Origin: Bin5 sp034422415 | Lineage (GTDB): Bacteria > Chloroflexota > Anaerolineae > Caldilineales > Caldilineaceae | Length of the DNA: 64,000 nt | Reading direction: 5' to 3' | Assembly (NCBI GenBank): GCA_965202955.1 | Contig: OZ241871.1 | Coordinates: 4,278,001-4,342,000 of the forward strand | Shown: one piece after another, positions 25,067 through 33,503 of the stretch | Layout: the number at the start of each line of letters is the position of its first letter | Numbering within the stretch: position 1 is the first letter of the stretch | Translations under genes and position numbers: made by a program | The notes under the pieces: model-generated | What the model was told of the DNA's origin: nothing | Seen by the model: the letters and a program-made list of their open reading frames with translations, nothing else | Databases searched by the model: none

Positions 25067-26275
25067 ATGACAGTGACAGTGCGTTCGACCATCAGCGAAG
25101 AGCAGAAGGCCGGCTACGAAGAGGACGGCTATCTGGTCGTTCGCAATCTTCTTACCACCGACGAAATCGAGGCCTGGCGCAGTGTCGTCCAGGCCCAGGC
25201 GCAGATCAACGCCTACCCGCCCACGCTGAAATATCCCGAACCGGCGAAATACACGGTCAGCGGCAATAAGCTGGCTGAGCCGGGGATGGCGCCGATGGCC
25301 GAACACCCGGGCATGATCGACGCCGTCGAAGGCCTGCTGGGTCAGCCGGCCCATCTTGCCGCGTTCGTCGCCTACGTGCGTACCCCGGGCAATATCGGAG
25401 GTCCCGCGCATTGCGACTACAAGCGCTGGCGCCCGGTCGGCTCCTCGATGAACTGGATGTTCGCCATCATCCCGCTCACCGATTTCGACCTTGAGTTCGG
25501 CCAGTTTCTGGTCTCCCCCGGCTCGCACAAGCTGACCCAGGTTGTCGACGACGGCGCGCGCGTTCTGGACCTTACCCGTCCCGACCCTGAGCAGCTGGCC
25601 CCTTTCATCGATCCTGAGCTGAGGGCCGGAGACCTGCTGCTGGCGAATCAGCATACCTGGCACCTGGCGCCAACCGGGACGGCGCAGGAGGACCGTTGCG
25701 GCATCTTCCATAAGTTCTGCGCGGCCAACGCGCCACCCGCCGCGGGCTACTATCCATACAACCCGGCCGCGCTGAACGCGCTCAGCGATGCTGGCAAACG
25801 GCTGATTCCGGTCTGCTTTGATAAACCGATCACCACGACACGTCTGCTCATCGAGAGTCCGTCCGAGGGAGGTCCTAGATTCTTGCTGCTGAGGGACGAT
25901 GACAGCAGTGGCTGGGATCTGCCTGGCGGCGAGGGCTGGGAAGAGGAGGGAACGGGCGGCTGGGACGTGGGCGCACGGATTGCTTCGCTGCAAGCGCTGA
26001 CGAAAGAGCAAATCGGCCTGGACATTCCGTGGATGACCTACGTCGAAGACTTCGAAATGGAGGACGGCATCTGCCGGGTCTATGCCGTACTGGACGATGG
26101 GCCGATCCTGGAGGCAACGGACTGCGCACCCTTCCAATGGGCAACGCAAGAGAAGCTGAATCGGATTCTCGGCGAAAGACACTATGCCTGCCGCGCGATC
26201 GAGACCTGGCAGAAGAAGGACCTTGTCCGCGGCAAGGGCAAGGCGTTCCACCAGAGCGACCGGCAGTTTGAGTAA
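25067..26275 (+). CDS. PhyH-family dioxygenase fused to a Nudix-like domain
   Basis: A 403-residue protein. Residues 1-240 are a PhyH-type oxygenase: iron ligands H-x-D in PAHCDYKRW and a distal His in 'NQHTWHLAPTG'. Residues ~255-400 resemble a Nudix hydrolase ('TRLLIES...RFLLLRDDD', LPGGEGWEEEG, then 'LTKEQIGLDI'), but the Nudix box is stretched and lacks the REUxEE core, so catalysis by it is doubtful. The ATG at 25067 has a GGAGAA six bases upstream and is preferred over 25031. The fusion might couple oxidation with sensing or hydrolysis of a nucleotide-linked substrate; that is inference. Confidence 0.75.
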   Translation: MTVTVRSTISEEQKAGYEEDGYLVVRNLLTTDEIEAWRSVVQAQAQINAYPPTLKYPEPAKYTVSGNKLAEPGMAPMAEHPGMIDAVEGLLGQPAHLAAFVAYVRTPGNIGGPAHCDYKRWRPVGSSMNWMFAIIPLTDFDLEFGQFLVSPGSHKLTQVVDDGARVLDLTRPDPEQLAPFIDPELRAGDLLLANQHTWHLAPTGTAQEDRCGIFHKFCAANAPPAAGYYPYNPAALNALSDAGKRLIPVCFDKPITTTRLLIESPSEGGPRFLLLRDDDSSGWDLPGGEGWEEEGTGGWDVGARIASLQALTKEQIGLDIPWMTYVEDFEMEDGICRVYAVLDDGPILEATDCAPFQWATQEKLNRILGERHYACRAIETWQKKDLVRGKGKAFHQSDRQFE

Positions 26276-26381
26276 CTCACGTATCCGACGCCTTGCCCTG
26301 GCAATCTGCTGAGTGGTGTGCAAGGAAAGGATGAAGGCGGCCCGCCAGCCCGGCATTCGGCGGGTTTGCCGCAAGACAACT

Positions 26382-27407
26382 ATGAAGTTGGCCATGTCTG
26401 CAGGCTCTGGCGACGAGTCTCTCACGCTCGCGCGGCAGCTGGGCGCCACGCACGTCGACGCGGGAAGACAGCTCATTCACCCTTCGAACAGAGGCTACTA
26501 CGAGTTTCAGGACATCCTCCTTCTCAAACAGAAGATTGAGGACGCCGGCCTGAACTGGGCCGTTCTTGGCGGCGTGCCGCAGGACTGGTGCGACAAGATA
26601 AAACTCGGACTTCCAGGCCGAGACGAGCAGATTGAGAACTGGTGTAAGTCGCTGCGGAACATGGGGGCCGCCGGCGTCCCGGTTCTGGGATACTTTTTCT
26701 CGCTCCGCTGCCGCGACGGCAACTATGGATTGCGAACATCCAAAACGACGCGCGGTCGCGGCGGTGCGATTGTGCCGAGCTTCGACTATGATTTGGTGCA
26801 GGGCGCCAGACAGGACTACTGGGACCCTCCGGTCAGCGAAGAGCTGGAGGTCACCGACGAGCAGATGTGGGATAACCTGGCGTACTTCCTCAAGGCCGTC
26901 ATCCCTGTTGCCGAGGAGGCGGGCGTAAAGATGGCGCTTCATCCTGACGATCCGCCGATATCGCCAATCGCCGGCGTCGCCCGAATTATGCGAAGCCACG
27001 ACGCGCTGAAGCGTTTCATCGAAACTGTGCCCAGCGCTTCCAACGGCCTCTGGTTCTGCCAAGGGACCATATCGGAGATGCCCGGCAATGTGCTCGACGC
27101 GATCCGATACTTTGGCAGCAGAGAGAAGATCTTCTACGTGCATTTCCGAAACGTAACGGGCACTGTTCCCGCCTTCTCCGAAACTTTCCTGGACGAAGGC
27201 CATGTCGATGCGTTGGAAGCCATGCTCACCTACAAAGAGGTCGGATACGAAGGCGCGCTGATGTACGACCACGTGCCTGGTCTTGCCGTTGACGGCGAAA
27301 ACAATCATACTTCCGTGGCCTTTGCCGTTGGGTTCATGAGAGCGCTGCTTGACACCGTCAACGGTGAATCCGGGCAGCTTCTCCTTCGCAACCGCACTGA
27401 GGCCTGA
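26382..27407 (+). CDS. Mannonate dehydratase (UxuA)-family protein
   Basis: A 341-residue TIM-barrel protein of the UxuA family, whose characterised members dehydrate D-mannonate to 2-keto-3-deoxygluconate. Family features are 'LGLPGRDEQIENW', 'ALHPDDPPIS' (metal-binding His), 'FCQGTISEM', 'FYVHFRNVTG' (metal His) and 'YDHVPGL'. The frame is open from a GTG at 26313, and the ATG at 26331 has an AAGGA; 26382 is used because family similarity begins at MKLAMSAG. It is shorter than E. coli UxuA (394 residues). It sits between two PhyH genes. Confidence 0.8.
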   Translation: MKLAMSAGSGDESLTLARQLGATHVDAGRQLIHPSNRGYYEFQDILLLKQKIEDAGLNWAVLGGVPQDWCDKIKLGLPGRDEQIENWCKSLRNMGAAGVPVLGYFFSLRCRDGNYGLRTSKTTRGRGGAIVPSFDYDLVQGARQDYWDPPVSEELEVTDEQMWDNLAYFLKAVIPVAEEAGVKMALHPDDPPISPIAGVARIMRSHDALKRFIETVPSASNGLWFCQGTISEMPGNVLDAIRYFGSREKIFYVHFRNVTGTVPAFSETFLDEGHVDALEAMLTYKEVGYEGALMYDHVPGLAVDGENNHTSVAFAVGFMRALLDTVNGESGQLLLRNRTEA

Positions 27408-27452
27408 AACCAATCGGGAAACTGAACAGCAGCGCAGCAGAGGAAAACGGGC

Positions 27453-28259
27453 ATGCTATCAGAGTTGGAGATCGGAAGGTTTCGTGCGTTCGGGTACGTA
27501 GTCTTGCGGAGCTGCCTCAGCCGGCGCGAGGTCGCCCGCCTGCAGGAAGCGCACGACCGCGTCATGGCCGGGGCGCCGAACAACAACTATTTCGGCGGCG
27601 GGGCCGGCACGAGAACGCTCGCTCCATTTGTCGAGGCCGATGACGCCTTCGGCGAGCTCATCGAGCACCCCGGCGTCATGGAGGCGATGCGCGACATCTG
27701 GGGCACCGAGTGCCTTTACAACGGCGGCAGCGACATGTGGTCCAACCTGGATGACACGCCGTGGCACTCCGACGGCGACCCAGGGCGCGAGGGGCTGACG
27801 TTGAAGACCGCCTTCTACCTGGATGAACAGGACGAGAACCAGGGCGCGTTGAATGTGATCCCGGGCAGCCACCATCCTGCATTCTGTGCGGCCATCTTCC
27901 GTGGCTGCGGATACTGGGATGAACGGCGTCCGCGCCTGCGGCTCGATCCGCAGGAGATTCCCGGCGCCGTTTCCCTGCACACGGTACCGGGCGACGTCGT
28001 ACTGTGGGACAACCGCCTCTGGCACTCCGCCTTCAGGCGCAACGACGGCCGGCCGCGCCGCACGATGTTCATTGGCTACACACCCGATCCGCTGGACGAT
28101 CTGCTGGAAATCTCCGCACTGCGTGCGACCGTTGGCGCCCACTTAAAGGGGGACTATCCGCTCGTCTACAGCAGAGAGATGATGCGGAAAGGCGGGCAGG
28201 CGCGGGAGAAGATGGCGGCAAGGCTGGAGGCACTGGGCGTGGACAGCGTGAGGGAGTGA
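27453..28259 (+). CDS. Phytanoyl-CoA dioxygenase (PhyH)-family protein 3
   Basis: A 268-residue Fe(II)/2-oxoglutarate oxygenase-fold protein. Iron ligands: H-x-D in DTPWHSDGD and a distal His in 'WDNRLWHSAF', followed by the 2-oxoglutarate Arg in 'GRPRRTMFIGY'. The N-terminus 'FRAFGYVVLRSCLSRREV' is typical PhyH. AGGA precedes the ATG. It is the third PhyH-like gene within 4.3 kb, and its sequence differs clearly from the other two, so these are not recent duplicates. It converges on the phosphopantetheinyl transferase gene. Confidence 0.85.
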   Translation: MLSELEIGRFRAFGYVVLRSCLSRREVARLQEAHDRVMAGAPNNNYFGGGAGTRTLAPFVEADDAFGELIEHPGVMEAMRDIWGTECLYNGGSDMWSNLDDTPWHSDGDPGREGLTLKTAFYLDEQDENQGALNVIPGSHHPAFCAAIFRGCGYWDERRPRLRLDPQEIPGAVSLHTVPGDVVLWDNRLWHSAFRRNDGRPRRTMFIGYTPDPLDDLLEISALRATVGAHLKGDYPLVYSREMMRKGGQAREKMAARLEALGVDSVRE

Positions 28260-28362
28260 TCATTTGCCTGAGAGCTCGGTTCAATCGGTGCCAGAAGTGC
28301 CGAGCTCAGACGGCGCGCAGGTGGACGCCCTCTTGCTTCACAAGCGAATGCCGCAGTAGCGG

Positions 28363-29133
28363 CTACCGGTCTGAAGCCGGTACAAGTTCGGGCGAGCAGG
28401 GAAAGCAGATGATCGTCTCAATTGGCCGCGAGGCCGCCAGCGCGCCGGCGTAACCGGCAGGCAGGGGAAGCGGGTAAACACGCCAGCGATTTGGGCCCTC
28501 ATCGAAATCATCGGCCCGCGGTCTACGAGCAGGCGCGGGCAGCGACTGGGCCAGAGCTTCGGACAACAACTGGAGGCCGCTGCCCTCGGCTTTGGCGGCG
28601 GCCTCCTTTCGCGTCCACGCCCGAAGAAAGGCTTCGGCTTCTCGCAATTCTTCGACCCCCCTAATGCGATCCGAGACCCCACCGGCGGAACCAGACGCGC
28701 TAACCGCTTCGGCCTTGGAAAGGTGCCGAATTCTCTCAACATCAACCCCGATCGGGTGGCCGGCAACAACCGACAGAACAGCCAGTTGATACGAGTCGGA
28801 AAAGTTGAAGGCAAGCGAATCCCCGGGAAAACCATCCAGTTCGGGCTTTCCCTGCCGCCCGTATCGGAAGCGGAGCTCGCGTGGCGGCAAATCCAGGTAG
28901 CTGCCCAGAATGCGCCGCACCATTCCCCGGCCCGAAACGAAGCGGCCGGCATGGTGGTGGGAAGCCATGCGGCGGACGCGCCACCATTCGTCCGCGGACA
29001 GAGTCGCCTCAAGTTCCGAAAGCGTCCGGGCCTCCACCGGCAGGAGCCACGACCACAGGTGCACGACCCCTTCGGCCGGAATCCATGCGCTTCCTTCACC
29101 GGTGACCACACCGGTCCTGACAGTTACCTTCAC
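28363..29133 (-). CDS. 4'-phosphopantetheinyl transferase, Sfp/AcpT-type
   Basis: A 256-residue enzyme that attaches the phosphopantetheine arm of CoA to carrier proteins. Family motifs are 'FVSGRGMVRRILGSYLDL', 'GKPELDG', 'FNFSDSYQLAVLSV', the Mg-binding GVDVERI and the 'LRAWTRKEAAAKAEGSGL' helix. The usual 'N-x-S-H' is FNFSDS here, a deviation. The GTG start at 29133 overlaps the TGA of the upstream gene (GTGA), supporting this start over the long frame upstream. No NRPS or PKS gene is in the window; fatty-acid or secondary-metabolite carriers must lie elsewhere. Confidence 0.85.
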   Translation of the reverse strand: MKVTVRTGVVTGEGSAWIPAEGVVHLWSWLLPVEARTLSELEATLSADEWWRVRRMASHHHAGRFVSGRGMVRRILGSYLDLPPRELRFRYGRQGKPELDGFPGDSLAFNFSDSYQLAVLSVVAGHPIGVDVERIRHLSKAEAVSASGSAGGVSDRIRGVEELREAEAFLRAWTRKEAAAKAEGSGLQLLSEALAQSLPAPARRPRADDFDEGPNRWRVYPLPLPAGYAGALAASRPIETIICFPCSPELVPASDR

Positions 29134-29626
29134 GCGACCGCCCTGCGCCCTTTCCACAAAGGCCCTCCGTACCGCGACTGCCACCACAAATCCCGCCCCG
29201 CGATGCAGGTCATCAACAGGACAGAGGCGGGCAGCCACAAGGCATCTGCCACACGCTGACCGCTGCGCCAGGCGAAAAGCCGCGCACTGCGATTCCGGCA
29301 ATGACCAGGAGCAAGGGCCAGCATGGTTGGCCTGGAGCGCCGGCGCCGGCGTACTCCACCATCCAGGCCATGACGGCAACGAACAGGCCGATGCCGAAGA
29401 CTCTTGTCGCGTTCCAGGCCGTTTTGAGCAGGCCCAGCATGAGTCCGGCCTGGGCAGTTGTGGACAGGGTCAACGTCAGCGTCAGCGCAGATTGGCTGCC
29501 AAAATGCAGTGCATAGGGCGTAAGTATCATGAGGGGCAGCCACAGCAGGAGTAGAATTCGGTTCCCTGAACAGAATTGACGCTGCAGACGCGTGAGGACC
29601 CCGCTCGTTGGGGAGGATACGTTCAT
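29130..29626 (-). pseudogene. Frameshifted membrane protein, resembles C-terminal part of a family 2 glycosyltransferase
   Basis: Two frames encode one hydrophobic protein. From the ATG at 29626 it reads three or four membrane helices (LLLLWLPLMILTPYALHF, VFGIGLFVAVMAWMVEY, WPLLLVIAGIAV). After about 29275 the sense continues in the frame that ends at 29130 with 'ADALWLPASVLLMTCIAG' and 'YGGPLWKGRRAV'. One extra T in the TTTT run would join them into about 165 residues. The helices followed by a W-K/R-G-R tail resemble the end of GT2 glycosyltransferases, but no catalytic domain is present. It overlaps the PPTase start by GTGA. Confidence 0.4.
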
Positions 29627-29654
29627 CGCCAGAATTTGCCGAGACGCTGACCGG

Positions 29655-30431
29655 CTAAGCGCAAATGTCGCCCGAGCCGAACAGTGCGGCCAACAGCCGC
29701 ACAAACCAATTGCACGGGGAAGCGCTTGTTTGAGTCGCATCTGAGTCTGTCTCTGGCTGTGTTGCAGAGGTGCCTGCATCCGCGCTGTCGGGCTGAGTAG
29801 GGTTGTCGGGAGCCAGTTCAACTGGCGTCCAGTAGTCCTTCAACTTACGGCCGAAGTTCGAGTCGCCGCCCGGCACTTCACGCTGGCCGACGACCAATGT
29901 ATACCTTCCGACCGACCCCTGCGCATGCCAGACGACCACGATGACTTCGCCATCCACCGGGAATGTGACTCTCGCGCGCTGCCTCCTCCAATAGGCCGTG
30001 CGGCTGAAGGGCTCGAAGAAAACTGTTGCGTCCGTCGGTTCAATGACTTTTGACCCCGTCTGGCTGGAGGCGAGGGGCTGCGCTGCTTCCGGCAGCTCGG
30101 AGAATTCGCCGCTGCCCAGGCCAGCGGCCAGGATACCAATGTGGGGCGCGAACCGGTCTTGGCCGGCGATCTGCGGGATCGTCATCCCAATCTCAATCGT
30201 TTGACCGGCAGATACCGCAAATGTGAAGAAATCTACGTCATCGGACTGCTCCAACGTCGAAAAAAGAGCCGTTGAAATGTCCGGATCTCGGACTCGCATC
30301 GGGGTCGACGCTGTCGTATCGGGCTCCTCGAAGAAGGGCTGGTGCGCAAGTACTTTGTGTGTCGATACGATCGCGCAGAGCAGCGCCAGCACCAGGGAGA
30401 CCGCCCCTTTCAGCGTCCTTCGCCTTCGCAT
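29655..30431 (-). CDS. Secreted protein of unknown function with PPC-like domain
   Basis: A 258-residue exported protein. A basic n-region (MRRRRTLKG), a hydrophobic core (AVSLVLALLCAIVST) and a cleavage site near LAHQP form a signal peptide. The mature part contains 'DVDFFTFAVSAGQTIEIGM', typical of bacterial pre-peptidase C-terminal (PPC-like) beta-sandwiches, and a low-complexity Thr/Ser/Asp/Gln tail ending in a short hydrophobic stretch with two Cys. The ATG at 30431 has a GGAG ten bases upstream and is preferred to 30443. A role at the cell surface is inferred. Confidence 0.65.
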   Translation of the reverse strand: MRRRRTLKGAVSLVLALLCAIVSTHKVLAHQPFFEEPDTTASTPMRVRDPDISTALFSTLEQSDDVDFFTFAVSAGQTIEIGMTIPQIAGQDRFAPHIGILAAGLGSGEFSELPEAAQPLASSQTGSKVIEPTDATVFFEPFSRTAYWRRQRARVTFPVDGEVIVVVWHAQGSVGRYTLVVGQREVPGGDSNFGRKLKDYWTPVELAPDNPTQPDSADAGTSATQPETDSDATQTSASPCNWFVRLLAALFGSGDICA

Positions 30432-30454
30432 ACTCTTCTCCATTTGAAGAATGA

Positions 30455-30559
30455 CTACATTGCGCGTTCGTGACTGAACCGGGACAGCATCAGCGTCACC
30501 CCCAAAACGACCATGGCCGTTGTCGGCAAAAAAATTGCCAGGAATGCCGAATAGGTCAT
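30455..30559 (-). CDS. Possible 34-residue membrane peptide
   Basis: A short open frame (MTYSAFLAIFLPTTAM start) with one hydrophobic helix and a basic tail (SRFSHERAM). GAGGG precedes the ATG by about six bases. It fills the gap between the CarH-like regulator and the secreted protein on the same strand. The opening faintly resembles the first helix of lycopene-cyclase-domain proteins, so it could be a remnant of one; this is weak. Confidence 0.3.
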   Translation of the reverse strand: MTYSAFLAIFLPTTAMVVLGVTLMLSRFSHERAM

Positions 30560-30614
30560 GCCGGGCCCTCGGAGAAGGTCACCAGGAACGACTCGCGAAC
30601 TCTTGCCAACGGTT

Positions 30615-32015
30615 TCAGGCGCCTTTCGCGTGGCCGAATTCGCTGGTCACGATGCGCTCGTTCTCCGAGCGTACCCGTTCCAGGAAAAGGTCCAGCATCT
30701 CCGTGATGGGGTTACCCAATCGACCCTGAACCGAAACAACGGCCGACCGATAGGCCGTGAGAAATCTTTCCAGCATGTAAACGGGAACATTGCGATGATG
30801 GAGAAGGGCGCACAGCCAATCGGCGTCAACTGAGAGCAGAGAAAGGTCGCCGAATCGCAGCGCGGCGATGATGTTCCTGGAAAGGAACGAGTCCACCTGC
30901 GCAAGCGTTTCCTGTGTCTCATTCGTGGAAATAAGGCCCGTCCAGACCTGGGCCAGAATCAGAGGACGCTTGGAATAATAGTCTGAGAGAGCGCCGTCGT
31001 ACGATGCTGATGGCGGGGTCCTCTCGACAAGCGGGGGCGGGGCTGCCAGCAGGCGCTCGACCGCGCTTGTCGCCTTCAGCAGATCGGTGCCAAGAAAGTG
31101 GCCGGGAATGCCGGCCCGAACTGATTCCGACACATTGAAGACCTTTCCACCGAAGGCGACCGGAACTTCCTGCCTGAGGATCATTTCGGTCATCTCAAGC
31201 AGTTTCCCGGCCGAATGAAGTTGCTGCGCCGACAGGATGACGAGGTCTGGACGTGTCTTCTGGACCGTCTTTTCCATTTCATTCAGCGGGACGTTGCCAC
31301 CCAGATTAACGGTTCCGAAGCCTCTGCGCCTCAGAAAGAGCTGCAGGACAGCAAGGCCAAACGAGTGATGCTCTTCAGGTGGACAGGCCAGGAGCAGCTG
31401 GCCCGGCCGACTGCCAAGCGGAGATGCGCCGAGAAGGATCTCGATCCGCTGCATGGCGAGCCCCGTGGCATAGTGTACCTGTTGCACGGCGGCATCGCAG
31501 GAGTGCCACTCTTCTCCCAGCTGCCGCAGAGCCCGACAGAGCAGCTCAAGACAGACTGTCTCCACGGAAAAACGCGCAAATGCCTGGCTCAGGGCCTGGG
31601 TGGCAGCGTTCTCGTCGTAGGCAAGACACGCAGACAGCCACTCTGAACGGGCAGCGCCGACCTGAGTGTCGCCGTCTGCAGAGCGCCCTTCGCCTGTCGG
31701 CGAGTCTTCCGTTGCCCCGCCACCGTATCGAAGCGGAGCTGAAGGCTCTCCCGGCTCCAGGATTGGGTCTCGACCAGCGCTCACGAGGGAATGCCAGCGC
31801 GCCGTCGCCCGGCTGATACTGAGTCCCTCCAGCTTGCGTCGATTCAGCCAGTGCAGCGTCTCAATATCGCGCCGCGAATAGACGCGATGTCCGCCAGCAG
31901 TGCGCCCGGGAAGGGGAATGCCGTATCGCCGCTCCCAGGCGCGCAACGTCTCCGCCTTGATGCCCGTTTCTTTCACAACCGCCTTGAGATTGAATGAGGG
32001 GTTCTCCGCGCCCAT
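30615..32015 (-). CDS. MerR-family regulator with B12-binding domain, CarH-like, extended C-terminus
   Basis: A 466-residue transcription regulator. Residues 5-75 are a MerR DNA-binding domain ('IKAETLRAWERRYGIPLPGRT', 'GGHRVYSRRDIETL'). Residues ~125-195 are the B12-binding four-helix cap: Trp170-His171 and His181 match the CarH light-sensing W-x9-E-H motif except that Glu is Val180. Residues 205-325 are the cobalamin Rossmann domain with E-x-H-x-x-G as EHHSFG (His217, the expected lower cobalt ligand). CarH uses adenosylcobalamin to repress carotenoid genes in the dark. The final ~130 helical residues are extra relative to CarH (~290 residues). The gene is 1.5 kb from a phytoene synthase. 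Confidence 0.85.
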   Translation of the reverse strand: MGAENPSFNLKAVVKETGIKAETLRAWERRYGIPLPGRTAGGHRVYSRRDIETLHWLNRRKLEGLSISRATARWHSLVSAGRDPILEPGEPSAPLRYGGGATEDSPTGEGRSADGDTQVGAARSEWLSACLAYDENAATQALSQAFARFSVETVCLELLCRALRQLGEEWHSCDAAVQQVHYATGLAMQRIEILLGASPLGSRPGQLLLACPPEEHHSFGLAVLQLFLRRRGFGTVNLGGNVPLNEMEKTVQKTRPDLVILSAQQLHSAGKLLEMTEMILRQEVPVAFGGKVFNVSESVRAGIPGHFLGTDLLKATSAVERLLAAPPPLVERTPPSASYDGALSDYYSKRPLILAQVWTGLISTNETQETLAQVDSFLSRNIIAALRFGDLSLLSVDADWLCALLHHRNVPVYMLERFLTAYRSAVVSVQGRLGNPITEMLDLFLERVRSENERIVTSEFGHAKGA

Positions 32016-32046
32016 AGAGCCTCTCTTTCGCCTATTCTCAAGAAAA

Positions 32047-32062
32047 GGTGATCAGCTTCACC
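32047..32062. promoter_or_regulatory. Dyad near the CarH-like gene start
   Basis: Perfect inverted repeat GGTGA-N6-TCACC, immediately downstream of the candidate -10 of the regulator gene. Its position suits autoregulation, but the binding protein is unknown. Confidence 0.3.
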
Positions 32063-32064
32063 GA

Positions 32065-32094
32065 ATTATACCGGAATTGTTAAGCTCTTGTCCA
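32065..32094 (-). promoter_or_regulatory. Candidate promoter of the CarH-like regulator
   Basis: Reading on the minus strand, TGGACA (32089-32094) and a perfect TATAAT (32065-32070) are separated by 18 bases; the gene starts 50 bases downstream. Confidence 0.5.
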
Positions 32095-32479
32095 GTATTC
32101 TGCGCAGAACGCAAGGCAGAGAGTCCAAAAGGTGTTCCCGCCAATGCATAGAGCCGGTCGCGCCCCAATCAAGCGGGCATAAGGCGCCAATTGTCCCAGA
32201 TTGGAGCCCTCACCGGTTGGCCCGAACCACATCCGTACACGGACGTCGGCCGCTTCACTTCTTCCCGCGTCCACGAGAGGCCGCTGATCGGCGCGAACTG
32301 CGTCCGACTTTGCGTTAAGTTCAAACAAACAGATATATCGTTTGCGCCTCAGGTCGGCCATACTGTATACTTGCATGTGGCTGGTACGAGGCTCTGCGCC
32401 GTCGGAGTCATTGCGAAACACCAGGCACAGTTCCAGCCAGTGGGTCCAATTCGTTTCCCCCGCAGTTCGGCATGGGGCC

Positions 32480-33001
32480 ATGACAAACTACCCGAAAAAG
32501 GATTCGATCGGAACTGCTTCCGAATTGGACACGCTCCCCACCGATCTCGGTACTAGTGCAATCACGCTGGTGAAGGCAGCCTCGAAGGGAATCGATGAGA
32601 TTGTTGCGCCTTTCGATCTCAGCTCTCTTCACTTTGCGGTGCTGCGTCGTTTCTTGCACAGGGATCGCTGGACGAGTACCGAACTGCTCCAATTGATTCC
32701 AGTTGGAGCACCTCGTATGAGCCGCCTTGTGGCTAAGCTGGTCGACGACCGCCTCCTGCGCCGCCGGCGACTGCGCAATGATCGCCGGGTCGTTGTACTT
32801 TCCCTGACCAATCAAGGAAGGGATCTGACCAACGAAATCGACAAGCGCATGAAAGCGTTCGAAGAGGATCTGACCGAGGGTGTAACGGATGACGAGTTGG
32901 CTGCCTTCTTCCGCGTCACCCAGAGAATCCTGCTCAATGAAGCCGCCAGGACGCAGGTTCGACCGCTCCGGCGCCGGCCAGCTTCCCGTTTGGCCGACTA
33001 A
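32480..33001 (+). CDS. MarR-family transcriptional regulator
   Basis: A 173-residue winged-helix regulator. The core is 'LSSLHFAVLRRFLHRDRWTSTELLQL', the recognition helix 'APRMSRLVAKLVDDRLLRRRR' and the wing 'RNDRRVVVLSLTNQGRDL'. The frame is open from 32342, but the ATG at 32480 gives normal MarR length (about 150-175 residues) and avoids an N-terminal stretch with no homology. It stands between the divergent CarH-like regulator and phytoene synthase, so a regulatory link to carotenoid or isoprenoid genes is possible. The ligand is unknown. Confidence 0.82.
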   Translation: MTNYPKKDSIGTASELDTLPTDLGTSAITLVKAASKGIDEIVAPFDLSSLHFAVLRRFLHRDRWTSTELLQLIPVGAPRMSRLVAKLVDDRLLRRRRLRNDRRVVVLSLTNQGRDLTNEIDKRMKAFEEDLTEGVTDDELAAFFRVTQRILLNEAARTQVRPLRRRPASRLAD

Positions 33002-33503
33002 CGGGCGCGTTGATCCCGGCAAGGCTCGGAAAAGTGTCTTGTTGCCTGCTCTTCGAAGAGGCCAAATGCGGGGTGCCCGAACAAAACCGGAAAACGCAAT
33101 TGTCCTCTCTCTGGGTCAGCCCACAAGTTAGGCCCTGAAAGCGATTGCTGCCCCGGCAACCATCCTCCCATTACAGCTTTTTCGCCAGGCTGCCTTCCCA
33201 AAACGCGCCCGATATCGGCAAGATAGAAACCTCGCGCAATGGGGCGTCGGACGAACGCGCCTCAGCTGGGCGAGGCCCTCTTTGCATCTTGCGCCGTATC
33301 CAGTTCCCATCGGCCACCTTCCCGGCAGGATGCTAGTGCCTCGTCCAGCCGCCAGGATTTTGCAAAAGTTGGGCACTAACTTAATAATACCTTGACAAAA
33401 CGGATCAGGATGGTGTGGATCTTTACAGACAGGCGGCAGCCGATTGGCTTAGACTCGTGACCGCCTTCGGCAGTTTGCACAGTACAGGAGCAAAGGTGCT
33501 CTA
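33002..33503. other. Intergenic region before phytoene synthase
   Basis: A 502-base gap. Upstream of crtB, a perfect -35 TTGACA occurs at 33392-33397 next to an AT-rich stretch (33379-33391); 17-18 bases downstream there is only a poor -10 (GTGGAT/TGGATC). A consensus -35 with a weak -10 is compatible with a regulated promoter. No coding region or structured RNA recognised. Confidence 0.4.

Larger units (their letters stand above)
32016..32479. other. Divergent intergenic region between CarH-like and MarR genes
   Basis: A 464-base region holding the minus-strand promoter and dyad listed separately. Frames here are open but arginine- and cysteine-rich and resemble no family. No obvious promoter was found for the MarR gene. 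Confidence 0.5.

Noticed and set aside
24929..26476. 515-codon minus-strand open frame antisense to the PhyH-Nudix gene
   Set aside because: Its translation is Arg/Val/Gln-rich without family motifs and mirrors the codon bias of the high-GC plus-strand gene, whose iron ligands and start signals are clear.
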